A DNA stretch of 15,961 bases from Parachlorella kessleri (lineage: Eukaryota; Chlorophyta; Trebouxiophyceae; Chlorellales; Chlorellaceae). The stretch lies in assembly GCA_001598975.1 (NCBI GenBank), contig BBXU01002483.1, forward strand, positions 1-15,961. The letters are read 5' to 3'. Under the pieces are notes generated by a model. That model did no database searches and was not told the DNA's origin. It worked only from the letters and a program-made list of their open reading frames with translations. Below are positions 1-10,600 of this stretch, piece after piece (the first letter of the stretch is position 1; each line of letters opens with the position of its first letter). Made by a program: the position numbers and the translations under genes.

Positions 1-3000
1 CCCCCCCCGGTGGGGTCCAAGCTGAAGCAGCCTTTGCGTGCTTCCATCTCTGCCAGCTGCAAAGGTATACAAGCACTGGAGGGGCGAAGAGGGGATATAT
101 ATAATAAAAAAGGAAACGAAAAAAGTTTAAAAGAAAGCTAGCTGCAAAGGTAAACAAGCACTGGAGGGGCAAAGAGGGGATAGGTGGGTCTCTAAGGGTA
201 GTCACACCAGCCCACTGCATCTCTGACAGCTGCCTTTGTATTGCCTGCTACAGGTCAGTCCTGACCCCGATCTCCTAACCCATGGTCACACCATGCGGCG
301 TACCACTCACCACTGCCTTGGTATTGCCTGGTGCCACCGCCCCCGGCCCGACCTGGTTCAGCAGCGTCAGCAGCTTGGCATACCCCTCGCTTTCCTCGCG
401 CAGCAGGTTAAACCTGCAGTGCACACAGGCAGCAACCCACAGGAAGGTTAGGCGCCAGACAAGTGAAGCGGTGGGGGAAGTGGAGCGTGGCCTTCTCCCG
501 TCAATATAGCACCTGGCACCACACGTCACATCTGCCGCCCAGTACCACACCAGTACCACAGGCTGGGGTGCAGGTGGGGTGAGCAGGAGCTTGCAAGGCA
601 CTGCACACGTCCAGATTATAGCCAACACTATCACGACCACCACCGCTCTCTTCTGCTACCTGCTACCTGCCCTTCCTCCCTGCCATCTCCCCCCACCCCC
701 CCCCACCCGCCCTCTGGGTCAACCCACGCGGCCCCATTTGCCCGGCTGGTGCGTCTGTCAGCAGGCGGGTCACGGCTTGACAGCCACCCTCTCCCTCCCT
801 CCCTCCCTCCCCCGTTAAAGCATCAAGCCTCACTTGTGGGCAACCACCACCTCCCTCCCTCCCTCCTGGACCACCACGCTCCACTTGTGAGCAATCCCCC
901 ACCTCCCTCCCTCCGTGGACCACCACGCTCCACTCATAAGCAACCACCACCTCCCTCCCTCCCTCCCTCTTTGGACCACCACGCCTCCCTCCCTCTCTTT
1001 TTGGACCACCACGCTCCCTCCCTCCCTCTCTGCACCACCACATGGCCTCACTTGTGCTGCTGGTAGGAGTGGCGTGTGTTCACTCGGATCTCCTTCTTGC
1101 GCCACGCGTCCTTGCTGACCACCAGGCCACACCACTCCAAAAAGTCGCCCTCGCCCACCTCCAGCAGCAGCGCCCGGGTGACCTGCGGAGGAGGGGGGCA
1201 GCAGCAAGAGTATAAGGGCCTTTAAGCATGAAAGTCGCCCTCGCCCACCTCCAGCAGCAGCGCCCGCGTGACCTGCAAGCAAGCAGCACCACGACACAAG
1301 GGCTTTTCGTCAGCAACAGGGCTCTCAGTTACATGGCACTATGCTGAGAGCCTCAAACTGATCATGTGGGTTTGCCAGCAGCAGCGCCCGCGTGACCTGC
1401 GGAGGAGGGGGGAGAGCAGCAGCGCTATAACACACAAAGGTATGGATATACGCGAATGTTATGTGGCCTGCGGAAAACATAGGACGGCTGTGGTGGCTGC
1501 TTGCATGTAGGGGTCACCGCAGGCTGCTGCCGCCGAGCCCCCGGCTGGGAACGCAATGCCTAAGGTAACAGGTGAAGCAACAGATCCCACCCAAAGCTTC
1601 CTGCTCCATAAGTACCGCACATGCCGCCTGCTACCGAGGCATGCCCTGCACGTCAGGCCTGGGGTGCCGCTGCCACTCCACCACAGCATGTCCACCCACG
1701 TCAGTTATTTGCTGTTTGGCACGCCCTTGCTACTGCACTTCCTCGGAGAATGGTTCAAGAAAGTCTCAGTCTCACCGATCCTTGTTTTTGCGCGCACGCC
1801 TTTGCCACATGGTCCAGACGGCATCCCTCCTAACAGCTGCCACCACCCACAACCCCAGCAAACCGCACCCTAACAGGAACGCCCCCTACTCCCTCCCCTG
1901 CGTGTTTGTTCAGAACGCACCAGTTGCTCCTTGACGCAGGCTTGCACCACGTCGGCAACGTGGGTCTTGGCATCGTCCCCGCCGCCCACGCCGGCGCCGG
2001 CGCCACCAGCAATGCTACCCTCGGGGCCGCTGCGCCCATCCTCGACCTCCAGCCATACATACCTTCACGCAGGCCAGAGTCAGTCAACCCGTCGCTTCCC
2101 CCTGCCCTACACTTCAGGATCCAGGACGCCCCACAAGGCTGCCGCCGCTGCTGCTGCGCTCAGTTGGCACTTCTTGCGCAGCATGGCTGCTGAGCTGGCG
2201 AGCTGGTGGGATGCCTGGGCCGCTGTGCATGCTGCACCGCCGGTCCGCAATTCTTGGGGGTCCTTGGGAAGGCCGCTTCTTGTTAGGGCATCCCTTGAAC
2301 AATAGCTGTGCACCACCGCAGGTAGGCTGCGAGTGACTCCCCCTTTGTACAGCTCTCCTGGCGCCTTCCCCGGCTGTGCCGTGGCCGGGCGCCCAAACAA
2401 CAGACAGAGGAAGCAGCACAGGCCGAGAGACAGCAGAGACACACCATAGCACGTCTGCGAGCTGCTGCTGCAGGGATGGCGTCGCCTCCAAGCCGCTCGC
2501 CTTGACCGCGACTGACAGCTTGTCGGGCTGAAGCTTGCCTGCAGGGACAATGATAACCAAATACAAAAGCTTGCCGGTGTGCTTGCAGCTTGTCTCCCCT
2601 CTCTGATACTGCCTGCTCTTTGGCGCAGCTAGCACCCGCCACACTGCTGTCTGACCCCTTCCTTTCACGTGCAGTTCCATCTTAGATACAAAAGCTCGAG
2701 GGGCCCGCCCTGGAACCCTGCACGCCTCGTGCGCTTCCAAAACGACTATTTGTCTCGGCGGGAGCCTACCAGTCCCCTGACTACTACAGAGTCTACAAGC
2801 AGGACCTGGCTGCGTTTAAGCTGTCAACCACAGGCGACATAGGGTGCATGGGACCAGCGCTGCACTCTTGTACCCAGCAAGCAAGCTAGCCCGCTTGCCC
2901 ACACCTTGCACAGAGGCCTGGATCAGTTCATACAGGAACTGCCGGGTGGTCTCAGCCGTAACCCCTAGAATCGTGTTACCCACATCGCTGTGCTGAACCT

Positions 3001-3221
3001 GCACAAGGCCCGGCAGCTGAACGAAGTAACGGAGAGTGACTGAGATTCCATGTCCAAGGTGATGGGCGAGCCACGATGACCTCGTGCTATGAGGCCATTG
3101 GGGTAGGAAGTCCCTGCCTTACAAGCGTGGAAGGGGTGTCTATGCGCACCTTGCCATCGTTCAAGCCATCAATCAGCTCAGCACCAAGGATGGGAGCCTT
3201 GGCCTCAAGGCTGTCAACCAT
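1..3221 (-). CDS. THO2: THO complex subunit 2 (THO2/THOC2), 5' part, partial
   Basis: THO2 is the large scaffold of the nuclear THO/TREX complex, which couples transcription to mRNA processing and export. My exon model is 3221-3123, 2998-2905, 2538-2445, 2158-2111, 2062-1921, 1182-1052, 413-311 and 56-1 (open at the window edge). The strongest evidence is the join of 1182-1052 to 413-311: EIRVNTRHSYQQH, then a K split over the intron, then FNLLREESEGYAKLLTLL, the hallmark of the family. The next exon gives GCFSLDPTG, matching the family's GCFNLDPNR. Exons 2 and 3 give RQFLYELIQASVQGKLQPDK and LADVL, matching the N-terminal helices of THOC2. All phases agree. The start ATG (3219-3221) puts FLYEL near residue 54, close to human spacing. 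Exons 2158-2111 and 2062-1921 have weak borders and are tentative. Downstream THO2 coding lies outside the window. Confidence 0.85.
55..183 (-). repeat. Duplicated intron end / acceptor before the leftmost THO2 exon
   Basis: Bases 55-98 and 140-183 match except for a few changes (offset 85). In gene direction the unit is the intron end finishing in cctttgcag. The exon at 56-1 follows the first copy; the second copy creates a decoy acceptor 85 nt upstream. Confidence 0.85.
790..1045 (-). repeat. Purine-rich minisatellite in a THO2 intron
   Basis: Directly after the donor of exon 1182-1052, the sense strand carries a degenerate array of GGGAGGGAGG runs alternating with GTGGTGGTCC-like blocks, about 40-50 bp per unit and some five or six units. 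Several units retain a variant of the exon-donor sequence (CACAAGTGAGG), so the array may have grown from a donor duplication. The G runs could form quadruplexes in the pre-mRNA. Confidence 0.75.
1141..1430 (-). repeat. Triplicated exon acceptor of THO2
   Basis: Bases 1141-1186, 1231-1276 and 1375-1430 are copies of the start of THO2 exon 1182-1052 with its tgcag-type acceptor. Copies one and two match over 46 nt with one mismatch (offset 90). The third copy includes the pyrimidine-rich intron end and the first ~22 nt of the exon. Only the first is continuous with the full exon. Confidence 0.88.
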
Positions 3222-3613
3222 CAGCGCTACTCAACACACCAAATACAACAAGCAGGCAAATACAGACCTAGGGAATCAGAGAACCACCATATTCGCCCAT
3301 CAGCAAAGGATAGATAACCTAGAAAGCTGCATAATATCGTGCTTGTCAACGTGGTTCCCAATTCTGGCTTGGACTCGGGTCAGGGCTACCTCGACAGTCA
3401 AGCAGTACTAGGGGGCGTAGTGCACATCGTCACGGCATGCACAACGCTGTCATGACAGCCTGCATTGCCTTGCAAACGGCTTACATCCAGCTGTAAAGGA
3501 TCCTTCGTTATATGGATTATGAACGCAGCTGTTGAACTCCTGTTGAGGAGGTGGGGGGCTAGGAAGTTTTAGCTGGCTATGTATCGATTTTAGAGGCTGG
3601 AGCCACTGTCAGA

Positions 3614-3893
3614 GGACTGCTGTTGTTAGCATGGGTGGCAGGTAGTGCAAACAGGGAGTAGAGCTGGGCTGGACTTGACTGACAGGGACTGCTGTTGTGG
3701 TTGATTGCATCACTGTCCCATTCAGCCACACTCTAATTGGGTATCCACTGCAACTGGAATAGTTATTAAGAAAGGCGGGCTGTGCGCGACAGAAAAAGGG
3801 AGGTATTTGTTTAGGGTGGCAGGTGATGCGAACAGAGGAGAGAAGAGGTAGGGATGAACTGTAGGTACTAAGGATGGCAGGCAGTGCGAACAG
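3614..3893. repeat. Interspersed short repeats between fusion and THO2
   Basis: A 21-nt motif (ggtggcaggtagtgcaaaca type) occurs at 3634, 3815 and 3873 with two to four changes; a 13-nt motif ggactgctgttgt occurs at 3614 and 3686. Function unknown. Confidence 0.7.
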
Positions 3894-4086
3894 AGTGGAG
3901 ATAGGGTATAGCTCTACGGAGGGCTGTAATGGCTGAGCTGGTTGCAATATAGTTGCATAATACAGGTAATGCATGCAGCAGGAGCCAACACTCAGCCAAT
4001 CATGAGGAAACCCCCAGGGCTGGTCCAGGCCATTAGTATATATTCAATGTTGATCAGTGGCTCGTACAGGCTGTCACAGGCTGTTG

Positions 4087-4104
4087 TTACATGGTGGACT
4101 TACA
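4087..4104 (-). terminator. Candidate paired TGTAA polyadenylation signals for the fusion gene
   Basis: Two minus-strand TGTAA motifs (4104-4100 and 4091-4087) are the first after the fusion stop codon at 5219; I found none between 4105 and 5218. Using them would give a 3' UTR of about 1.1 kb, long but possible for a green alga. Low weight: short motif. Confidence 0.2.
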
Positions 4105-5218
4105 ACCCAGATTACTCTAGGTAGCAGTTATTAAGGGAAACACAGGTTTCCCAAATGAAATCGAGATGCGTACGACCATCACCTGTCAAAACCCATTCAT
4201 GGTTCCAAGATGCAAAATGCTGGGTGACCCACAATGCCACTACTGTGTGCAAGTGTGGTTTTGAGTTTGGGAGGAGCGCTAGGTCAGACGAGCTACAGCA
4301 GGCCAAACGCTAGTCAAGGGTAAAAGTGAGGCAAACTACCCACAAACTACGCTACTAGCACCCAATAGCCCCAACACCTTCGCATGATGCGCATGATAAC
4401 AGAACTGACCAGCAATGCTCGCTACGAACTTCTTGAAAAGGCAGGTGGACCAGAAATCAGAGAAGAAAAGATGGTATGTGACAAGGCTCCTGGGCCCCGT
4501 CTTTCAGGCCAATCGTCTGGCCGGCAGCGCAGCACAACAGGAACCAGGGAGATAACACGCCGCACCTTGCTGTCTGCTAGATATGGGGCTGAAGGCTGTA
4601 TTATCAACATCAAGCCGCAGACAGGCGTTCAACACACCTTCCCAACCGGAACATGGCATCCTGAAATAAACGGGAAAACTAACGGACTGCAATCTAGCAG
4701 GAGTGAGAAAGAGGTGGCAATGAGGGGTGGAGGCTGCACGCCGCCTAGGCATGCGACAGCCCACTCGGCCGCCTAAGGTGCAAGGCCGATGCTAATCATG
4801 CGGGTGCTCAGTCGCGAAACCGTACTACAAGGAAAAAGAAATGGCTTGATTGCAGAGCCAGAACACACTGCCTGCTTGATCCAGCTCCTGACCGGCGCCA
4901 TCACAACCCATGCCTGCCCAGAAGGAAACCGTAGGCTTCCTCCGCTCTTGACCAGTGTCCTGGTCATCTGCCCACCGCCACACCTAGGGTCCCTCGGAAA
5001 GTGCCGGCCTGCCCGGCAAGTACCTCCAAACACCACCCAGCCCAGCATTTGCTCCTTGCCTAGCCTAGAAGATCTTAACAACCCTTAATCGGCCTTGTCA
5101 TCAAATCTGCAGCTGCCCGACTAGCAAGTGCAACTTCAAACCTCCCTTCAGGACCTGGCAGTCCAGTACCAACCACCCGTCTCCCCGATGCACAGATACG
5201 CTGGCTTCACTCAAGGCC

Positions 5219-7600
5219 TCAGGCCTCACGAGAGCAAACATAGAAGGTGGGGGTATCCATCGCCCCCAGGACCTCCCCTGCCCCACAGTAGGCACCCCAT
5301 CGGGGCAGCACCACCCAGTCGCCCTCCTGGCACTCTGGTAGAGCGCAGCACAGCGCGCCCGCAGCAGGCCCGTGCACGGTGCATGGCGCTGCCTTGGCGC
5401 CGGCGCCATGCATCAGCAGGGCGCGCGGCGCGCCGCCGGGGGCGGCGCCGCAGGCGTCGCTGCCTGCCCACGCCTGGCCGTCTGCGGCAACCCAGTAGTC
5501 GTAGCCCTCCCCGGAGGGCTGGAGGCGCCGGGCGTAGACGAGGGATGCCAGCGTGGCGGCTGACTCAGCAAAGCAGTGCCCCGCCTCGGCCATGACGCGC
5601 ACGCCGCAGCCAGTGGGGAAGTGCGCGTCCAGCGCGGGGCACAGCGCGGCCGTCAGCGTGGCGAGGGTGTCGCCAGCCTGGCAGTGGGCGGACTCAAAGG
5701 CGGCGCAGCCGATGTCCAGAACCTGAAGCAGGGCAGAGGAGGCGGAGGTGCCAAGAGAGTCAGCAAAACCTATATAATTGCACACCAAGTAAGTGCTACA
5801 GAAACCCCACCAGGTTCGCCAGCCCAACCATGCAGCTTGAGAGAACACGTGTGCCACACAGTGCCACGGGCCGTGCGATCCTCTGAACATAGGGGCTAGC
5901 CTGCGCGGACACCCAAAGCGGTGACCCGTGCTCGGATCAGCGCTGTCGGGCCACGACGCTGTGAGGCAATACCTTAACACCTGCCGCGCAGCGCTGCCAC
6001 CCTCGACCGGAAGGACTTGCCTTGCATAGAAACAAGCATGCACGGCCCAACAAGGTGACCTTACATACACCTCACGGGAGAGACCCAACCCAAACAGCTC
6101 ACCTTCATGGCGCAGCCATGCGCCCTGCCAGTGTCAAAGGCCTGCTTCGCCAGCGCCAGCGCCCTGTCCACGTCAGCAGCGGCCCCAAGGGCCACGCTGA
6201 CCCCCGCCACCTCCACACCAAGCGCCTGGGCCGTCTGGAACAGCTCAGTCCAGCTGGCAGGGTCGGCGCCATCGGCGCCCCGCCCTGCGGCGCCGGCGCT
6301 GTCCACGCTGTGGGCTGCGGTGAGGCGCAGCAGGGCGCGGGCGCCGGGCTGCCACCTGGCAAGTTTGCAGAGCTCGCCCACGCAGGCAAAGGTGGTCAGG
6401 CGGACGCCCTTCTGGGCGGCAAAGCGCACGTCTCGGGGGCGCTTGCAGGCGCTGGAGAAGAGGATCCGATCCGCGGGGATCCCCAGGGACAGCACCAGGT
6501 GCACCTCTGACTCAGCGGCACAGCTGAAGCCACAGCCCAGCGCAGCCAGCATGGACAGCAGGGCGCGGTCGGGGTTGCACCTGTAGCATGCCCAGCATAC
6601 GGCCTGGTTAAGTGTCTGGTACCCTATTCAAGACATATAACAGGCCATGCAAGGCCACTCCAGCCAGGCAACACGGCAAGGAGAATGCACCTTACACGAT
6701 GGGGACACAACACCTGCAATTCATTCTCGCAAAGATGGACAGAGGGTAAGATGCACAGAGGATAACATGGTAGGACAATGGACACGCAGCTGGCGGTGTG
6801 TCAAGCTCCCCTTGCAACTGCACGCCGTGGGCTGGGCACTGAAACGACTAGGGCACTGAAACGACTAGGGCACTGAAACGACTAGGGCATTGAAACAACC
6901 AGTGAAGTCCAAGCGAGGCAACTCTCCAACCAAAGGCGGTCCTTCCTCAATGCAAGACGATGACTCGCGGGAGGGTGTTCGGGCGAGGACTTGCAGCAAA
7001 GGGAGAGCTGGGCACACAAAAAGCCACAACCAACCTGACGGTGTAGTAGGGGCGTACGCCGGGCATGGCCTCCGTCCAGGCACTGTAGCAGCGCTGCACA
7101 GCTCCCAGGTCCACCACGAAAAAGGTGTCTTCCAAACGGTGGCGGGAGATCAGGCCGCGCATGTGGCCATCGACGCTGGCGCCGTCGCCCTGCAAGGACG
7201 GGGGAGCCAGGAAGCGCACCGGACGTCAGGCGCTGGGAAAGAGAGACCAGGTGTCTGCATGGCGATTGGGGCAGGAGATGAACCCATGCGCTGCAGGTGC
7301 AGGCAATAGGACCCATAGGGTCCCCCCTATCCCGGCAGGAAACGTTTTCCCTGCGTACCAAGACAGGGCCCCAGCAACCCCATGCACTGGTGCTGGCCTT
7401 GGGACCACAAAGCTCACCCCGCTTGCGGCCAGAGACCCACCTCACCCACCTTCCCCATATAGGTCACACCACACCCCCCACCTCCACCCAACCCCTCTTC
7501 TGCAGCAACCCAGTGCACTGACCCGCAGGAGGGGCACCGCGTTGTGCAGCGCCAGCACGTCTTCGACGCCAATCTCAGCGGAAGACCCCATCAGGCTTAG
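5219..7600 (-). other. Degenerate ornithine decarboxylase (alanine-racemase-fold) domain of the fusion
   Basis: Residues about 430-821 follow eukaryotic ODC from end to end: [11 protein letters not shown] (466-476), [13 protein letters not shown] (487-499), [15 protein letters not shown] (506-520), [12 protein letters not shown] (616-627), VLDIG (655-659), [11 protein letters not shown] (695-705), [10 protein letters not shown] (770-779), [13 protein letters not shown] (787-799), PTFYV at the C-terminus. Measured against mouse ODC numbering, K69 is R495 (codon AGG split over the intron), D88 is S514, H197 is A625, S200 is A628, the GGG of LDIGGG is CAA (660-662), R277 is H703, C360 is A775, D361 is G776 and D364 is C779. 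E94 (E520), R154 (R580), E274 (E700) and Y389 (Y799) remain. PLP chemistry should therefore be impossible. The frame is intact over long exons, so the fold is probably maintained. A structural or regulatory role is inferred. Confidence 0.9.
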
Positions 7601-10600
7601 ACCACTCATGGAACTCATTAGAGAGGCTCTCATGAAGGCAGAGGGGGAGCCGACGTGGGCGCCGGCGCCCCGCGAGTCGTCGCTGGCCGTGTCGTGCATA
7701 GCGTCCTCGCTGCCCAGGGGCGTAATGGTGTGGAACGAGGGGCAGTGCTTGAGCACGGCGCGCGGGGAGCCTACACGCGCAGGGGAAGAAAATACCAAAG
7801 AACATGAAGGCATAGCCCATGCTGTACAGCTTAGTTGGAAGGGACTTGTGTCAACGGCAACTTTGTTGGAAGGGGCGTGTGTCAACGGAATGCTACAGAT
7901 TGAGAGTATGACATGACTGGCCTACCCTCCCCTACACACGGGTGGTGTAGACCTGCTTCCGTACCCGGGCTGCAACACGGAAACACCCAGCCACGGACAT
8001 CACAAGCGCCGACAGTGCCGGCAGCAAAGCAAGGGGCTGCGAAGCAGATCGCCAACCAGCGCGCAGTCAGGGCCAGGGCTTCGCCCACAGGGCCGTCGCC
8101 TGCCTATGTAAAGGAGGTTATACTGAAAACCTCAGTGCCTTGGCAGGCCCCGCTTATCTGAAGCAGTGGGGTTAACACGCTCAATAGCACAGCACAGCTG
8201 AGACCGGCTGCCGCTCCAGGCCATGACTCACTTGCGTCTGAGTCGCTGCCAGCCTTGCCGGCCGCCGCCCTCTCCCCCTCCAGCGCAAAATACGCCACGT
8301 AGCCGCCAGCCTTGAACTCCTGGTACGATGACGAGTGGGCCACATACCTGCGCCAGCGGGGCAGCTTTCAGGTGCTGGTGGGTTGCACTTAATTAAATAT
8401 TTATCTATTACAAGTATAGGGGGTGGTTCCCTAGAGCCCTTGGAGTGTCAGAGGCAAGCCTACAAAAGAGTTGTGGGGAGCAGGAGGTAGTAGACAAGGC
8501 ATGCAATACATGTGCATGCAACAGACCAACAGCAGTCTGGGCTTTGCCTGAACCAGGCAGGATACTCCATAGAACATGTCTCGTCAAATGACACCCGACA
8601 CACAGACCACCCCTAAGCAACTCCCCCCTGCTACGCAGCAAATACACGTCAAATGACACCCGACACACAGACGACCCGTCAGCAACTCCCCCCTGCTACG
8701 CAGCAAATACAACTGGCAAGGTGATGCAGGGTGCAGCAAAAGGACGAGGGAGGGGGTGCTGTCATGCAGTACGAATACGATAGTTGACTCCTCACTTCCC
8801 GCTGTTTCAAGGCGGGTCGGATTTTGCCCTATCTTTTGTAATCATCCAGCAGCCTCCCCCTTGTCTCTTGTTTATGCAGCGCAATGCACTGTCCCTCTCC
8901 CCTTGGGGTTGGAACCACCCACCTGTCCAGCCGAGCAGTCACCACATGCAAGCCCCAACCAACTGACCACACTTACCACCGCCCCTCCCACATTCCAAAG
9001 TAAATAGTAAGCTGGCAACAATCTCAAGCCGCCTGCTCAAAAAAGCACTCAATCAAAACCAAAGCAAGGATGGCAATCTGCAGATCGAAATCAATGACAT
9101 GAGAGTCTGATGCAGGGAAACTGACAGTGGGACTGACTTTGGCGGGACGAGGAAGCCTCAACGAATCTGGTGGATCTGATACCAAGCATCTAACTTGCTA
9201 GCAGGACTCACTTTGGCGGGATGAGGAAGCCGCCTGACCAGCCGAGCGTTGCCGCGGCAGAGGCGGATGAGTCCAGAGACAGCGTGACCCCCACTTGGCG
9301 AGGGTGGAACACCTCCACGACCCTGGACACCAGGTCGGCTGCAGCGTGCACAGCATGAGCAAAGCCGGCTCAGCAGGCAAAGGTAGAACCTCGGTCCACC
9401 TTGGGAGATGCAGCAGCAGTACCCTTGCAACATGCAGCCCAAGGCGCAATGCGAGACTTGCAGCAAGCATTTCTTGCAGGGAGGCAGAGTGTGCCTGCAG
9501 CGCCTAAACCCAAATCAGACACACGCATCCTTGCATGGGCCCCCTTCTCAGCCTTCTGTCAACTATAATTTAATGGACTACCACAATAGAGCCCTCAAAG
9601 GGCACCCACCGATCAGCGAAGACCACAATGTAAACATAATACCCAGAGTAGCCAGCATTCAGTTACTCACCAGTGTCAACTGCCTCGGGGTCATAGCCAC
9701 ACAGCTCAAAGGAGGCATAAGAGAAGCCGTCCTCGGGGGTGATGTGGATGGTAGAGAAGACGCCCCCCTGCTGGCCGTTCATGGAGTAGCCGCACGGCTC
9801 AAACACGTAGTCATCGATGACTGCACCCAGGGAACCAGGGAGGCACAAGTTCACCGAAAACGCTTACCTTAAGAACGCACCCTGCTCACCGCTCAAGTAA
9901 ACTAGCCGCGCAGGTCACACAGGGCACACCTTATCCTTGCAATAGCGAACAAAGGCCGCTTGATGCCCAGCCCTTCCATGCCCCCAATCTTCCAGCACCC
10001 CTGCAATGGGCCGACTACCTGTTCCCCCAACGCCGAACTACACCCAGCGTGCACATCACACAACTGCGACACCCCCAACCCCCATCCACCCAAGGGTTTG
10101 CAAGCCCAAGCCCCGTCCTAGTTGCTTGCCCCCGCCCTCCCCACCACCGCCCCTGCCCTCACCTGGGCCCCGGCACCAGGCATTGCAGGCATTGCAGGCA
10201 AGAGGTCCCACCCAGCTGCGTACCCTCACCCTCCCTACCCCAGGGCCCCCTGCCCCCGCCCTCACCTGCCCCCGGCACCAGGCCTTGAATGCCCGAGCCC
10301 AGCGTCACGTGCTGGGCGCTGACAAAGTCCTCGCCGCGGAAAAACTGCGCCGCCTTCCGGGCGCTGAGGCCCGTCATGCACACCTCCAGCGTGTAAATGG
10401 GGCGCTCTGCACTCTGGGAGGACAGGCCGGCCTCGTCGGTACCTGCAGGGATGCAAGAAAGCACCGGTGGGGGTCAGCGTTCGCTCGTACAAGGTCCCAG
10501 CAATGCTCCGCAAGGTTGACGGTCACCACTCCTGGCGGCAAGGCATGGCGGGTGGGGGCGTCTCAAAATGATAATCTCCAGACACCCGGATGCCTAAAAC

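Larger units (their letters stand above)
3222..5218. other. Intergenic region with no supportable gene
   Basis: About 2 kb between the fusion stop codon and the THO2 start. It should hold the fusion 3' UTR and the THO2 promoter and 5' UTR. Open frames up to 130 codons occur on both strands but show no recognisable domain, lack splice or start support, and look like chance. AT content is higher than in the exons. It contains degenerate short repeats around 3614-3893. Confidence 0.6.

Noticed and set aside
2845..3180. Continuous minus-strand frame through 3004-3100 (reading VTLRYFVQLPGLVQ) as THO2 coding
   Set aside because: A strong donor (CTT|gtaagg at 3123) and acceptor (gtgcag at 2999) with matching phase remove this stretch. 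The open frame appears to be chance, though I cannot exclude it as an alternative exon.
4384..4776. Plus-strand 130-codon open frame as a gene
   Set aside because: No recognisable domain, arginine/threonine-rich random composition, and no splice or neighbouring support.
6834..6901. CRISPR array
   Set aside because: The 17-bp units are directly adjacent without spacers, and the DNA is eukaryotic.
5219..7189. Calling the C-terminal half an active ornithine decarboxylase
   Set aside because: The PLP lysine, catalytic Cys-Asp, FHVGSG, GGG and EPGR arginine are all replaced; the split codon at the lysine can only be AGG (Arg) with the inferred borders.
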